Assembly (NCBI GenBank): GCA_029465975.1 | Contig: CM055739.1 | Coordinates: 9,107,065 to 9,171,064 of the forward strand | Direction: 5' to 3' | Length of the DNA stretch: 64,000 nt | DNA from: Dallia pectoralis | Lineage: Eukaryota; Chordata; Actinopteri; Esociformes; Umbridae | Shown: positions 25,208-38,576 of the stretch, one piece after another | Layout: every line of letters starts with the position of its first letter | Position numbering within the stretch: the first letter of the stretch is position 1 | Made by a program: the position numbers and the translations under genes | The notes under the pieces: generated by a model | Told to the model about the DNA's origin: nothing | The model's input: the letters and a program-made list of their open reading frames with translations, nothing else | Database searches by the model: none

Positions 25208-27381
25208 CTGTTCACAGCATGAAAGATGTAGAGTTAAAGAGAGGGATGAATAAAGTGAGAATAATAGAGAGAAAGAGGGGGGGGATAGCCTAGAGACTAC
25301 TGTCCGGACATTCCCAGACCAATCAGCTTCAGGCGTTCAAGGTTCACACACCCTAATCAGCCAGGAGATTACACTGAGAGAGATAGGGAGAATGGGAGAA
25401 GAGGAGACAGAGGTAGACATGGAAAGAGGGAAGACTTGAGGAGACAAGGAGAGCGTAAGAGAGGTAATGAGAGAGGGAGACCGCGGACGGGAGGTGAGAC
25501 AGGAGGAGGGGAAAAGGAAAGAGAGTGAGCTAGCACTCAAGACAGAGGGACCACTTAAAGGCAGACAGAAGATAGCATGGAGATACCTGAGATGTAGTCC
25601 GTAAAACTGTCTACGCACACGGCAGATATAGGATGGTACTGAAAGAGAAGTGAACAGAAAAGGTGTCGGAGAAGTTCTCTGGGCATATATCCCTTTTCCA
25701 ACCCGGGTTTGGTGTTCAACCTCAAACGGGTACAGTTCCTAAAATACGCCGGGGATTAACGTCAATACGACTGTTTCACATACTAAAAACAGCTCTATTC
25801 TCCCGCTGTTTACAGGAAATGAGGTCATAAGTCTGAGGAAAAAGCTGAGGGAGCCCGCCAATAGAGAAAAAAAAGTAATAAAGAATACTGGGTGATGAGT
25901 AAGCCTGATCAGTATATCATATGTAACAGAATGGATCCAGATAGCAGGGCAGATATAAAATATCTTCATAGAGAGTATTTTAATAAGGCACAAGATAACT
26001 GCAAATCGTCCTAGTTTAAATGAGAATAATAAATCAGAATGGAGCTTCTTAAAATAACTTGGAATGAATTATTTGCACCAGATAAAACCGATCTGGAACT
26101 CCTGTTATTTAGCAGCAATAAAATAGTGTGAAACAGGACCTGCCATAGAGACAAAAAGGAAAACGATATACACAAACACACATCACGGTGCCGTGTCGCC
26201 GCCCCATGCTGGTGGATAATGTGGATAGCTGCTAGAACAGAGTGATCCGAAGAGACACTCTGGAGAAGGGTAGACGTGAGTGAGATGCTGGGAGACAGCC
26301 TCCATGAGTGTAGTCACATTTGCTATGAACTCGCAGCTCTACACACATCTCATGGGGGTATTTTGAAACATCCCTGGCCCTACATCCGTGAGGAGATCCC
26401 ATGGCCGACTCATGGAATGTGTAAAGTAAACACTAAATAGCCCACTCAGTGTACTGTTGCCTTGATGTCTGGCATGTTATTTGACCACTCACTGTGTGTC
26501 CACTGGTGAAAGGCAGCTCTGGCATGGACAAAATAGATTAAGTAGCCCCAGAGACACGCGAGGTATGGAGTTACCCCATTATCTGAACAGCACTTCAGGG
26601 TGGTACCGTGTAGCACAGTTTGTAGAGAAGAGGTTGTGGGATCGATAGCCATGGGGAACCAAGTATTATCAAGAGCTGGGCGTTATGCTGGCTGTATTAC
26701 ACACCACCAGTTATTATGCTGGCTGCAGTGTGTGGCTGAAGCTTTACACGGCACATTTGTTTTTGTTTGTACTCCACCATCACGCACCACCAGTTTCCCG
26801 ATCTGAGGGCACAAGTAAGTGGCTCAACACTGTCCCCTGAGATCCAAGAATATCCATAGACATGGACAATATTTCCAATTTGTAGGCCATGAAGATATTG
26901 TTTAGGAATCAGATAATCAAAAGACATTGGATTTAACATTGGAACACGAGTTTTTCCTTAGACCACCAGTTACTGTTTGTTTACACAGATTTTTCACAGG
27001 TGGCATAGCAGTAGGTCATGTATAAGGCAAGCTATATTCCTTTGTCTATACAATGCCAATTAGTGGAGGAAATGTGCCGAGAGGAATCCCAGGACCTGCA
27101 CCCAGGGCTGGGCCCTGTACGTCCAATCAAGACCAAGCCATGACACACCTTGTTGTTCAATTTCACTTCACAGGGTTAAAAACAAATTACTACTGGATGA
27201 ACGACGAAACATTTGAACGTTAACCTAAACATCTGTAATTAGTCAATTTAATAGTTCAGGAAAATTCATTCTCAGATATGATGGGCGTAGGATCAAAACA
27301 TCACTTGTCAATTAACCCAGCTGATGAGCACCCTGGATGAAAACAATAAAAGCAAATCCCAGAGACGTAAACCTCACTTAC
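25208..27381. other. Non-coding sequence; purine-rich block
   Basis: 25240-25570 is strongly purine-rich (GAGAGA-type). No gene recognised in the remainder. Confidence 0.4.
26605..26668 (+). mobile_element. Degenerate tRNA-derived SINE fragment
   Basis: AGCACAGTTTGTAGAG followed by GAGGTTGTGGGATCGATAGC resembles the A-box region and B box of fish tRNA-derived SINE heads. Short and decayed. Confidence 0.45.
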
Positions 27382-27560
27382 CGTAAAAATATTTTGACAA
27401 ATCCAACAGTATTCCAACGACACTCCAAGGCCGCTTTTCCGTTAAAGCCAGCTACATATTTGATCATGGACGACTGAACCGATATGGGCCGAGCCCCACC
27501 AACAGTCTGTCGACTCACAGCCGGGATGCAGCGCTCCTTGGCGGCGTCACTGTGTCACCG
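27382..27560 (-). other. Candidate first exon and promoter area of hecw2
   Basis: On the minus strand TTTTTACG|GTAAGTGAGG is a near-perfect donor at 27381. The sequence just upstream (27430-27700) is the most GC/CpG-rich of this stretch, as expected for a vertebrate first exon. The upstream limit is unknown. Confidence 0.3.
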
Positions 27561-29224
27561 TGTCGCCCCCTGTCCGCTCGGTCTCCAGTGGGTGAAATGT
27601 CATCCGTGGAAACCAGTGCTTCTCCGACCGAAGTGGCGATGTGTGTCATCTGTTATGTGTCATAGCAATGGTCGATGCAATCCACCGGACGTAATTTCAT
27701 GAGCAATTCACGGACCGAGGGATAAAGCGCTCATTTCTTATTATATATTTATTTTAAACAGCCCATATCCGCCGCGCTGTTTCCGCTCCTGTGAAGCAAC
27801 AGTACAGAAATACATTCCTGTTTTGTGGCGTCTTTCCTTGGCAATTTGCCAAATGGCAGCCAGCAAATAAAAACACGCATCCAAATTTAGAAAAAAATTA
27901 AATCGCGTTTTGTTAAGGTTAAACAACTTAATTAAAAGCCAGATGACGAATGTACCGCTTGACTCTGCAAAAATGTCTGGACCACAGAGATCCATTTATT
28001 CCAGCACACATAGTGGATAACAGTAGGGTACTATAGGCAGTGTGACTAGACGCCAGCAGACGGTAGATGAGAGATAAAGGGAGGGATTTGGACAATCTCA
28101 CATTTATAATCCCCATGCAATGGCAACACAAAGTCGGACGTTTTCCCAACAATAGACATCAGGATATGGATTAAAAATACGCACCACAAATGGTCAACCA
28201 ATACCATAATTTTTCTGTCAAATGTATATTTCTCGCCCTTTTATTACAATATTTACATGACAAAATAAACAAATATCTAAATTTTTACATCAGTATGCAA
28301 TGGGTTAAGCAAGATATACATGATTTTATTTACAATAAATGATCCCAAGTAGATGGAGCCTATAATTCTTAGACTGAACACCTTGTATTGTGTTTATACC
28401 TTGGTATGTATTGTGGTGACATCTAACATTGAATACCTTATCAATAGATTGTTTCATTACAATATTTATATATTATTGGATGGGCTTTTAAGAAACATCA
28501 TTGTATAATGTGTAATCAAACTGGAATAAGTCACAAAAAATGGACAACTGCTTGAAAACAAATGTACAGACACTATTATTCACTGAATTGAAATTAAATT
28601 ATTTCTAACCTCTCCTTTACTAAATGTCCTACGCAAACTAATTTAAAGTATTTTTTGTTATGTAAAACAAGGACTGTTATAAGTGACACCGAATCTTCAG
28701 AAAACGCACACTACCTTTCAACGTCAGACGCAACAGAAACTTTCCACGAGTATTCGCTGAGATTGATCTGATTGATCTTGATAAGATCTAAATAAGATCC
28801 GTTAAACACAAAGGCTCAAACGACTGGAATAGTTCACCTTCAGAAATCAGTGCAATCAAAAAATCTTCAAGTGAAATGACAAAAGCTCAGTGTCAATTAT
28901 GCACAACGTAGGATGTTATTAACATGTTGCTGCATCATCCTCCAGGGTCAACATGAGCAAGGCAGTTTATTCTAATTGCTCCAGAGTTGCCATCAATAAC
29001 GACTGATCATTACATAATCACTGACCTGAGTGAGTGTGCCAAAAACACAGCTGTCACATAAACCCTGAATGTGCGAAATAGAACAAATATAAACCCATTT
29101 CAAATAATGACTACGCAATTTGTTCAAGTAACTAAGTATTGTTTTTTCGGCATTTGAGTTTTTGCAAATGAAGGGATTTCCATCTGAAATAAAAGCTTTT
29201 ATAGGAGAAAAGGAGGAGGTGCCT
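27561..29224. other. Intergenic, including the presumed gtf3c3 3' UTR
   Basis: AT-rich. An AATAAA on the minus strand (TTTATT at 28966-28971), about 255 nt after the gtf3c3 stop, is a plausible poly(A) signal. ccdc150, the gene found between HECW2 and GTF3C3 in human, was not recognised. Confidence 0.4.
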
Positions 29225-32200
29225 TCATACTGTGCAGTAAGTGTTGATGAGATGTCGTGCCATGTCTGTGTTTCCACTGGACTGGTAGATGAGTGACAGG
29301 TTGAAAGCTATCTCTCTACGTAGGTCCACCTGGTCAGTGTCTATACCCTGGAGTAGACAAGAGAGAAATTAGGTGTGTGTGTATGTGTGCGCGAGAAAGT
29401 GGATGTGTTGTGGTACTTATTATCTGTAAACACAAACAGAGATTTTGTATCGGTGATGCATCTGTGTGTTTGCGTAGTACTCTTTTTTGTGTTTGTACCT
29501 CCAGCACGGATGGGGGAAAGCTGAGAGCTTTCTGGTAGTAGTGGATAGCAAGATGTGCCAGCCCCAGCTGCTGTAGGGCTCGTCCCAGGTTGTACATACT
29601 CTCCTGGCAGTGTCCACGTTGCTCCACATAACGCCACAGGAACGAGAAGCCCTGTCACACATTGCATTTGGAACTACTTCGATATGCAATATGGCATCTC
29701 AAGGGTTATAGAACCCTATATACCAGTTACATATAGAACCCTATATACCAGTTACATATAGAACCCTAGTTACATATAGAACCCTAGAAGACAGTTACAT
29801 ATAGAGAGCAAGAAGACAGTTACATATAAAGACCTAGAAGACAGTTACATATAGAGACCAAGTAGACAGTTACATATATAACCTTAGAAGACAGTTACAT
29901 ATAAAGACCTAGAAGACAGTTACATATAGAGACCAAGTAGACAGTTACATATATAACCTTAGAAGACAGTTACATATAAAGACCTAGACAGTTATTTGCT
30001 CTGACCTGCAGGAGCAGAGGGTGACGCTTGAGCACAAACTTCTGCGAGGCCATGTGAAAGAAGGTCAGGCCAACACACAGACTGTAGAGAGGTTCATCTG
30101 GCTTTACACGGAACGCCTGCATATACTGACCTGATATGGGGTAGAGAACGAGACAGGTTTGGGGGAGTGAGACGGTGGTGGAGAACGAGACAAGGAGGGG
30201 GCATCGATTTAAAAAATAAGTAGAACGAGAGATGGAGCAGACAGATTTATTTAACATTGTCAAATATATAAAAGCTAAAACAGAGCAATATGAAGACACG
30301 GCAAAGTGACCCGAAATTAGATTCCACACGGGCATACAGTGAACGAAAAAATATTGGTCCAGGACATGGGGGAGGTCATGAGATAAGATTAAACTTTATT
30401 GTCATAATGTGTGTGTGTGTCTGAATACACACCAAGCGCATGCTTGAAGCTGCCAGACACCATTGCATTGTGTCCACTGAGAACACATAGGGCGTGGTTA
30501 TCTGGGTTCTTCAGCAGCAGGCGCAGACAGAACCGGTGATGTCGTACGTCCTGGGAGTGAAGGGTCACCTGGAGACAAAGGACCGGGGGAATATGTGCGC
30601 ATAAGGGGAATGTGAGAAGAATGTGTGTGCGTGTGTGAGAGTTAACAATAGCAAGGTCTTCTGTTGCCAGATTGTCACATTTCGTGAAAGCAAAATATGT
30701 GGGTCACGCAACTGTAACCAATGCAGCTTATGGTGACACGGCCTGGTTGACCTGACAGATTACCAGATGACAGGTAGGTTAATTCCCCACTGATGCCCCT
30801 CCCCTTGGCACTCTATCGGCACGTTCACAAGTCCCTCTGCCGAGTGAACATGTGTCCCAAAGCTTCCCATGTGACATTGTCTCGCTTCGTTTAGTTTATT
30901 TACACAAAACAGATAAATAAAAACGGGCATTTGTTTATGTATGACAATGATAATCGCAGGCAATGTGTTGGACCTTGTCTTCACCAGATGCTGCCCGCTG
31001 ACCAACTTTAAGACCACACCCCTACCGCTATCGGACCACTTCCTAGTCTCATTTTCCCTCTCCCTCTCTTCTCGTGCATCATCAACTCCCAGCCTGGTGG
31101 TGGGTCGCATGAACACACGATCCCTCTCCCCATCTGATCTTGCCGCTTCTGTTCTTTCATCCCTCCCGTCTCCCGAATCCTTCTCCCTCCGGTCTACGGA
31201 ATCTGCCTCTTCCACCCTTCTAGCATCGCTATCTACATCCTATGACTCGCTCTGCCCTCTTTCCTCCCGGCCAGCCCGAGCCGCACCTCCTGTGCCGTGG
31301 CTAAATGAAACCCTACGTAGCCACAGGAGAGAACTTCGTGCAGCCGAGCGGAAATGGAGATCCCCCAAAATTCAAAGCGACTTGGCTTCCCTCCAGTCCC
31401 TCCTCACCGCCTTCAACTCTAATCTGACCACCGCTAAAGCTGCTTTCTATCACCGGAAATTCCAGGACTCCGCTTCCAACCCTAAAAAGCTCTTCTCCAC
31501 CTTCTCCACACTCCTCACCCCTCCTCCACCTCCTCCGTCATCGTCCCTTTCAGCTGACAACTTTCTTACCCACTTTCAACAGCAAGTGGACAACATTCGA
31601 GCATCATTCACCCATCCGCCAGAAATCGCTATTTCCCCTCAAACTGACTCTGTCCCTGGTCCGAGTTCCTTCTCCACGCTCAGTCCGGAAGACACCCTGC
31701 AACTGGTCCAATCCAGCCGTCCGACAACATGCCCGCTTGACCCTATCCCTTCCCCACTCCTCCAGTCCATCTCCACAGACCTTCTTCCATATCTCACATC
31801 TCTAACCTCAGGATGTGTCCCTTCTGACTTCAAGATGGCCAGAGTGACTCCGCTCCTCAAGAAACCGTCTCTCGACCCGTCGGATGTCAACAACTACAGA
31901 CCTGTGTCCCTGTTGTCCTTCCTTTCCAAAACGCTTGAATGCGTCGTAGCTGACCAACTGTCCTCCTACCTCTCGCAGAACAATCTCCTGGACCCCAACC
32001 AGTCAGGATTCAAGACGGGCCACTCAACTGAAACAGCGCTGCTCTGTGTAACTGAAGCCCTACGCAAGGCCCAAGCCAACTCTCTCTCCTCTGTTCTCAT
32101 TCTACTAGACCTATCTGCTGCCTTCGACACAGTAAACCATCAGATCCTGCTCTCCACCCTCTCTGACCTGGGGATCTCAGGAGCGGTGCATTCCTTGTTT

Positions 32201-35200
32201 TCCTCGTACTTGTCGGACCGTTTTTACCAGGTGGTGTGGCGAGGCTCGCCGTCGAACATGCAGCCCCTGGTCACTGGGGTCCCCCAAGGATCGGTCCTAG
32301 GCCCTCTCCTTTCCTTTTCTCCTTATACACCCGGTCTCTTGGCTCTGTCATATCCTCACATGGCCTCTCCTATCACTGCTATGCTGATGATACCCAACTA
32401 TTTTTCTCATTCCCACAGTCTGAAACCCAGGTGGCATCCCGTATCTCTGCATGTCTGACTGACATCTCGGCCTGGATGTCTGCACACCATCTGAAACTCA
32501 ACCTAGGTAAAACTGAACTGCTCTTCTTCAAAGGAAGAGCCTGCCCGCTCCAGGATCTGTCCATTACGGTGGACAACGTCACAGTCCCTGCTACCCAATG
32601 TGGGAAAACCTTGGCGTGACCCTTGACAACTCCCTCTCATTTTCTGCACACATCAAGGCGGTGTCCCGGTCTTGCAGGTACATGCTCTACAACATTCGGA
32701 AAGTAAGGCCGTATCTTACGCAGGAAGCCGCACAAGTGCTGATCCAGGCACTTATCATCTCCCGTCTCGACTACTGCAACTCCCTTCTGGCTGGTCTCCC
32801 AGTGTGCGCCATCAAACCCCTGCAACTCATTCAAAATGCAGCAGCCCGCCTGATCTTCAATCTACCAAAGTTCTCCCACGTCACTCAGCTGTTCCGCACA
32901 CTACACTGGCTCCCGGTCGAAGCACGCATCCACTACAAAACCATGGTGCTAGCCTATGGGGCAGCAAGAGGAACCGCCCCCTCCTACATCCAGTCACTAA
33001 TCAAGCCGTACACACCCATGCGAGCACTTCGTTCTGCCACCTCAGGCCTCTTGGTAGTGCCATCCCTACGGGAGGGCAACTCTCGATCTGCTCAGTCTAA
33101 ATTGTTCTCCGTGCTTGCCCCTCAATGGTGGAACAACTCCACTCTGGAGATCAGACCATCGGACTCTCTACCAATCTTCAAAAAACGTCTAAAAACATTC
33201 CTCTTCAAACTGTACCTCCAGTAGCTCCATGAATGGAGCTCCACAACTCTCGACTGTTCGAAACTTCACTACCGAATCATTCTTCTACGATTATCACCAA
33301 TTCCTCCTCTCCTAGCACCCCTTCTATCTCTAGCACTTCCCCCTGCACCCACCCAGGAACAATGTACTTATTGCCCTTTTTGATGTGTGTTTTAGCTATA
33401 TGTGAAATGCCTGCACTTATTGTAAGTCGCTCTGGATAAGAGCGTCTGCTAAATGCCCAAAATGTAAATGTAAAATGTAAATGATAATGGACATTTAGTC
33501 ATAAAGATGATGGTTTCACACACTCCCCAGGGAGGACACTCTCAGTACGTTGGTAGAAGGCGAGGGGCGCGTGGTTTAAACAACAACAGCACAAATTAGA
33601 AAACCCAATGAGTAAAAGAAACTGGGTTTGATGGACATGTGTGTTTTGATGTACCAACTGACATTCTGGCTGTGATTGGGTGATCTCATGTCCGTCCTGA
33701 ACAGCTTTGGATACCTCAAGAGTGCTTTGGGTCAGAGGTCATGAACAACCTGGCGGTATGTAAAAGATGCCCAATGCACCCGTTATACAATGTAATTTAT
33801 TGTTATTAATGTGACGGGTCACCTGGTTGAAGACATTCCACAACATGGGCAGATCCTGCTTTTCAATCAGCGTCAATCTACAGAGAGATATAGGTTAGAG
33901 GTCAATATGAACCGCGCACACACACACACACACGTAAGAAGCCCACCATTTCATGTGTGACGCTGATACAAGTTTTAACCCCAAAAATAGGGGTTCAAAC
34001 TGGGTGCCATCTCTGTGGGAGAATAACTAACCAAGTTAATGTTCAATATTGGATTAAATACAATTTGATGGCCACCAGCCACTGTGCTTGGAGGACGAAA
34101 AAAATGGACCAGCCACTAGAACTTTTTATCAGCATCTCCCACTCACACACCCTACTGACAAATATCTATTTCCTGGGGGCATATCATTAGGAGGAATGTT
34201 GGAATACAGTGATCCTTACCTGATGTAGTCATAAGCCTTGCGGTAGTTGTGGTCCAGGAAGGCTGCAGACAGACCAAAAAATTCCAGTTCTTTCCTCTTG
34301 ACCTAAACCACAAACAACAGAGTGTGCTAAATGTGACAAATATAACAGGGGCCCTAGTAATACTGACTCTACAACAGCATGTGTTTAATATAACAGGGGC
34401 CCTGGTAATACTGACTCTACAACAGCATGTGTTTAATATAACAGGGGCCCTAGTAATACTGACTCTACAACAGCATGTGTTTAATGTAACAGGGGCCCTA
34501 GTAATACTGACTCTACAACAGCATGTGTTTAATATAACAGGGGCCCTAGTAATACTGACTCTACAACAGCCTTCACTGACATTTGGTACACATGGTGTCA
34601 TAATGCTTAAAGTTATGCAGCAGATAGCAAACAATTCCAACATAAAAGAAACACAATGTGAAAAAACACTACATTCCAGCTCATTCCTCCTCACCAAATA
34701 CAGATATGAATCATTTGTATTCATTTTAGCACAGAGACAGACAGTTCCTAGCTATTGCTGTCCCCTCTGGTTTACCTTATCATCGTAGAAGGAGTAGAAC
34801 TCCAGAGAGGAGTCAACCAGGAGCTCCGCCTCTTTAAAACGCTTCACCTCACACAGGGTACAAACAGAGCTCACTAAAAGGCTCCACCAGTCCTCACGAG
34901 ACAACACGCTGGTCTTACCTGGGGGGGGAGAGAGGAGAGCTCACTGTTTAAACCGCTCTCTATTCCTGCCGCTTTCGTCTCATTCGTTCCTGTATAATGA
35001 TCGTAACCATCCGCCTCACCGCTGACGTCCTGATAGGCTGCTTCCTGGTCGACGATGTCTGACACCATATCCCTGGAAACCTTGACCAGACCAAGGTGCC
35101 GTTCCCCTGACGACACGTTAGCCCTCACACACACGTGGGCCCGCGTCATAGCAACCTGGAGGAGAAGACAGCGCAACACTGGAGACAATAGCTGTGTGTG

Positions 35201-38200
35201 TGTGTGTGTGTGTCTGTGTTTTTCTTAGTGTGCGTGCGTGCGTGTACCTTCAGCAACATAGCAAACATGGTCAGCATGGTGTCCAGGTAGTCATCTATAC
35301 GGCCTTGGGAACGCAGGAGAGTAGAGCGATGTAGTAACAGCTTCAATTCCTACACAAACACCAAATAATTTGTACTGAGCTTTAAATAAATACTGTAAAG
35401 AAAGCATTAATATGCTCCATATTCAATCAAAACGTGGACATGTGGTAAATGTCTTTCTTGGTAACACGATGTTCTCCGATATGGACAGCCCTGACATCCA
35501 GTGACGGCCTGATTTCCCGGGAGTGTTATATCGTCTGGTTATAGTTTGGCGCCACTCTAGTCCTGGAACGCTGATAATGTATCAGTGAGTCTGGGTGACT
35601 GCTGATCCAGTCTGTACTGGGGGCCAAGGCCACTGATTGGGTTTAGAGAACGTGATTCTGGTTATACACGCCACGACGGAACGGAAGACTCATTTATTGG
35701 TTCTGGTTTGGTCTTCAGGCTACATCGATTAATTAAAGCGGTTCAAATGTATCCGCTACCTCTCTTGTAATTATTTACCCGCAATTGTCCTCTATGAAAA
35801 TTACTTTGACACACACACACACACCTGCTGCGCTGCGGAGGAGTCCTGTGCCAGGGTCTCCGGGTCGTACATGGGCTCCAGAGCCTTGAGGGCACATAGG
35901 GGTCGACCCAGCTGCTGCTGCAGGGTGGACAGACACAGCCGGGCCTCCAGGTGTAGGGGAGCCATCTCCACCACCTTGGTGTAGCTGGTCACCGCTACCT
36001 CCATGTGGCCCAGGGCCTTCAGACACTCTGGAGGGTGACAGACATTCAATCAAAACGCCAGTGACTCGTCCATGTTGGACACATAATAAAACAGCCTCCC
36101 AGAGCTAAAGAGGGTCGGTCCTGGCCGTGAGTGGGTCTCCCTACCGGCGTGTCTGAGCCAGACCACAGCCAGGTTGTATCGCTCCGAGCAGACCAGGGCG
36201 GAGAGGAGAGGCAGCGCAGAGTTATACTGTCCCTCGTCTAGGAAGGCCTCGGCCACATCCAGGTACAGATCACCCAGATCCTCTGGACTCTGCTCCATCA
36301 GAGAGTTCATCATGAACTGGGGAGCGAGGCTTGAATTAGATGATGGAACGTCCATTCAGATGTTCAGAATGCTAAAAACACATTGTCTACAGGCGGGAAA
36401 GTTAGTGAGGAGAGGTGTTACGTGGTACTCACAGTTAGGGGGAGAGGTGTTACGTGGTACTCACAGTTAGGGGGGAGAGGTGTTACGTGGTACTCACAGT
36501 TAGGGGGAGAGGTGTTACGTGGTACTCACAGTTAGGGGGGAGAGGTGTTACGTGGTACTCACAGTAAGGGGGAGAGGTGTTACGTGGTACTCACAGTAAG
36601 AGGGGAGAGGTGTTACGTGGTACTCACAGTAAGGGGGAGAGGTGTTACGTGGTACTCACAGTAAGGGGGAGAGGTGTTACGTGGTACTCACAGTTAGGGG
36701 GGGAAGGGTGTTACGTGGTACTCAGTTAGGGGGAGAGGTGTTACGTGGTACTCACAGTAAGGGGGGGTGAGAGGTGTTACGTGGTACTCACAGGTAGGGG
36801 GGAGAGATGTTGCGTGGTACTCACAGGTAGGGGGGAGAGGTGTTACGTGGTACTCACAGTTAGGGGGAGAGGTGTTACGTGGTACTCACAGTAAGAGGGG
36901 AGAGGTGTTACGTGGTACTCACAGTAAGAGGGGAGAGGTGTTACGTGGTACTCACAGTAAGGGGGGAGAGGTGTTACGTGGTACTCACAGTAAGGGGGGG
37001 AAGGGTGTTACGTGGTACTCACAGTTAGGGGGGGAGAGGTGTTACGTGGTACTCACAGTAAGGGGGGAAGGGTGTTACGTGGTACTCACAGTAAGGGGGG
37101 AGAGGTGTTACGTGGTACTCACAGTAAGGGGGAGAGGTGTTACTCACAGTAAGGGGGGAGAGGTGTTACGTGGTACTCACAGTAAGGGGGGAGAGGTGTT
37201 ACGTGGTACTCACAGTAAGGGGGGAGAGGTGTTACGTGGTACTCACAGTAAGGGGGGAGAGGTGTTACGTGGTACTCACAGTAAGGGGGGAGAGGTTTTA
37301 CGTGGTACTCACAGTAAGGGGGGGAGAGGTGTTGCGTGGTACTCACAGTAAGGGGGGAGAGGTGTTGCGTGGTACTCACAGTAAGGGGGGAGAGGTGTTG
37401 CGTGGTACTCACAGTAAGGGGGGAGAGGTGTTGCGTGGTACTCACAGTAAGGGGGAGAGGTGTTACGTGGTACTCACAGTAAGGGGGGAGAGGTGTTACG
37501 TGGTACCCACAGAAAGGGGGGAGAGGTGTTACGTGGTACTCACAGTTAGGGGGGAGAGGTGTTACGTGGTACTCACAGTAACGGGGGAGAGGTGTTACGT
37601 GGTACTCACAGTAAGGGGGGAGAGGTGTTACGTGGTACCCACAGAAAGGGGGAGAGGTGTTACGTGGTACTCACAGTAAGGGGGGAGAGGTGTTACGTGG
37701 TACTCACAGTAAGGGGGGAGAGGTGTTACGTGGTACCCACAGAAAGGGGGGAGAGGTGTTACGTGGTACTCACAGTAAGGGGGAGAGGTGTTACGTGGTA
37801 CTCACAGTAAGGGGGGAGAGGTGTTACGTGGTACTCACATCCAAAGGTCTAAAGACATGCTGATGGATCAGACACACCATGAGCTTCACTCTGATGTCTA
37901 TTGGGACATTTTCTGGAACAACCACCTTCGTCACCTCACCTGGAACAAAACAGACAAAAGAGAAAGAAGCAGATATAAAAAGAGAAAGGAGGAGAAGGGG
38001 ACCAGGACTGTGACTGAGGAGGGAAACAAGTTAAATTTGTGACCACTGATTGGTCAGACGGGCGTGGCCACTGACTGTCAATCAAACCCACCATGCTCCT
38101 CCGCTGTTTCTACTGTCTTTTTCTCTGCATTATCCTCCTCCTGTTTCTCACTGTTCTCCTCCTCTGTGTCCATCTTCTCCTCCTCCTGTTCTGCAAGGTC

Positions 38201-38525
38201 CTGCTGCTCAGCAAGGCCTGGCTTGGGTTCCCGTCTCTCCAGGACAATCCCACAGAACTGTATTAACACCTGGGAATGGAGGACACAATGGTCACACAAA
38301 CAAACACAGATGGACCCGTACACGAATATGCCACACACACACACAGACACACACACACACAGTGTACCTGTAGGGCCTTGCCGTGTTGGTGGCTGGCGAT
38401 GTGAAGCTCGGCGGCCATGTTGATGCTCTCGTCCGTCACCAGCTCCGGATATCTCCTCAGAGCCTCCTCCATTACCCCAACAGCTGACGGCAGGTCGTTA
38501 CACTCATAGTAGCTCCTTAAGTGGA

Positions 38526-38576
<51 letters not shown>

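Noticed and set aside
36767..37863. Repeat frames such as GTHSKGGEVLR
   Set aside because: Antisense translation of the splice-donor array in gtf3c3.
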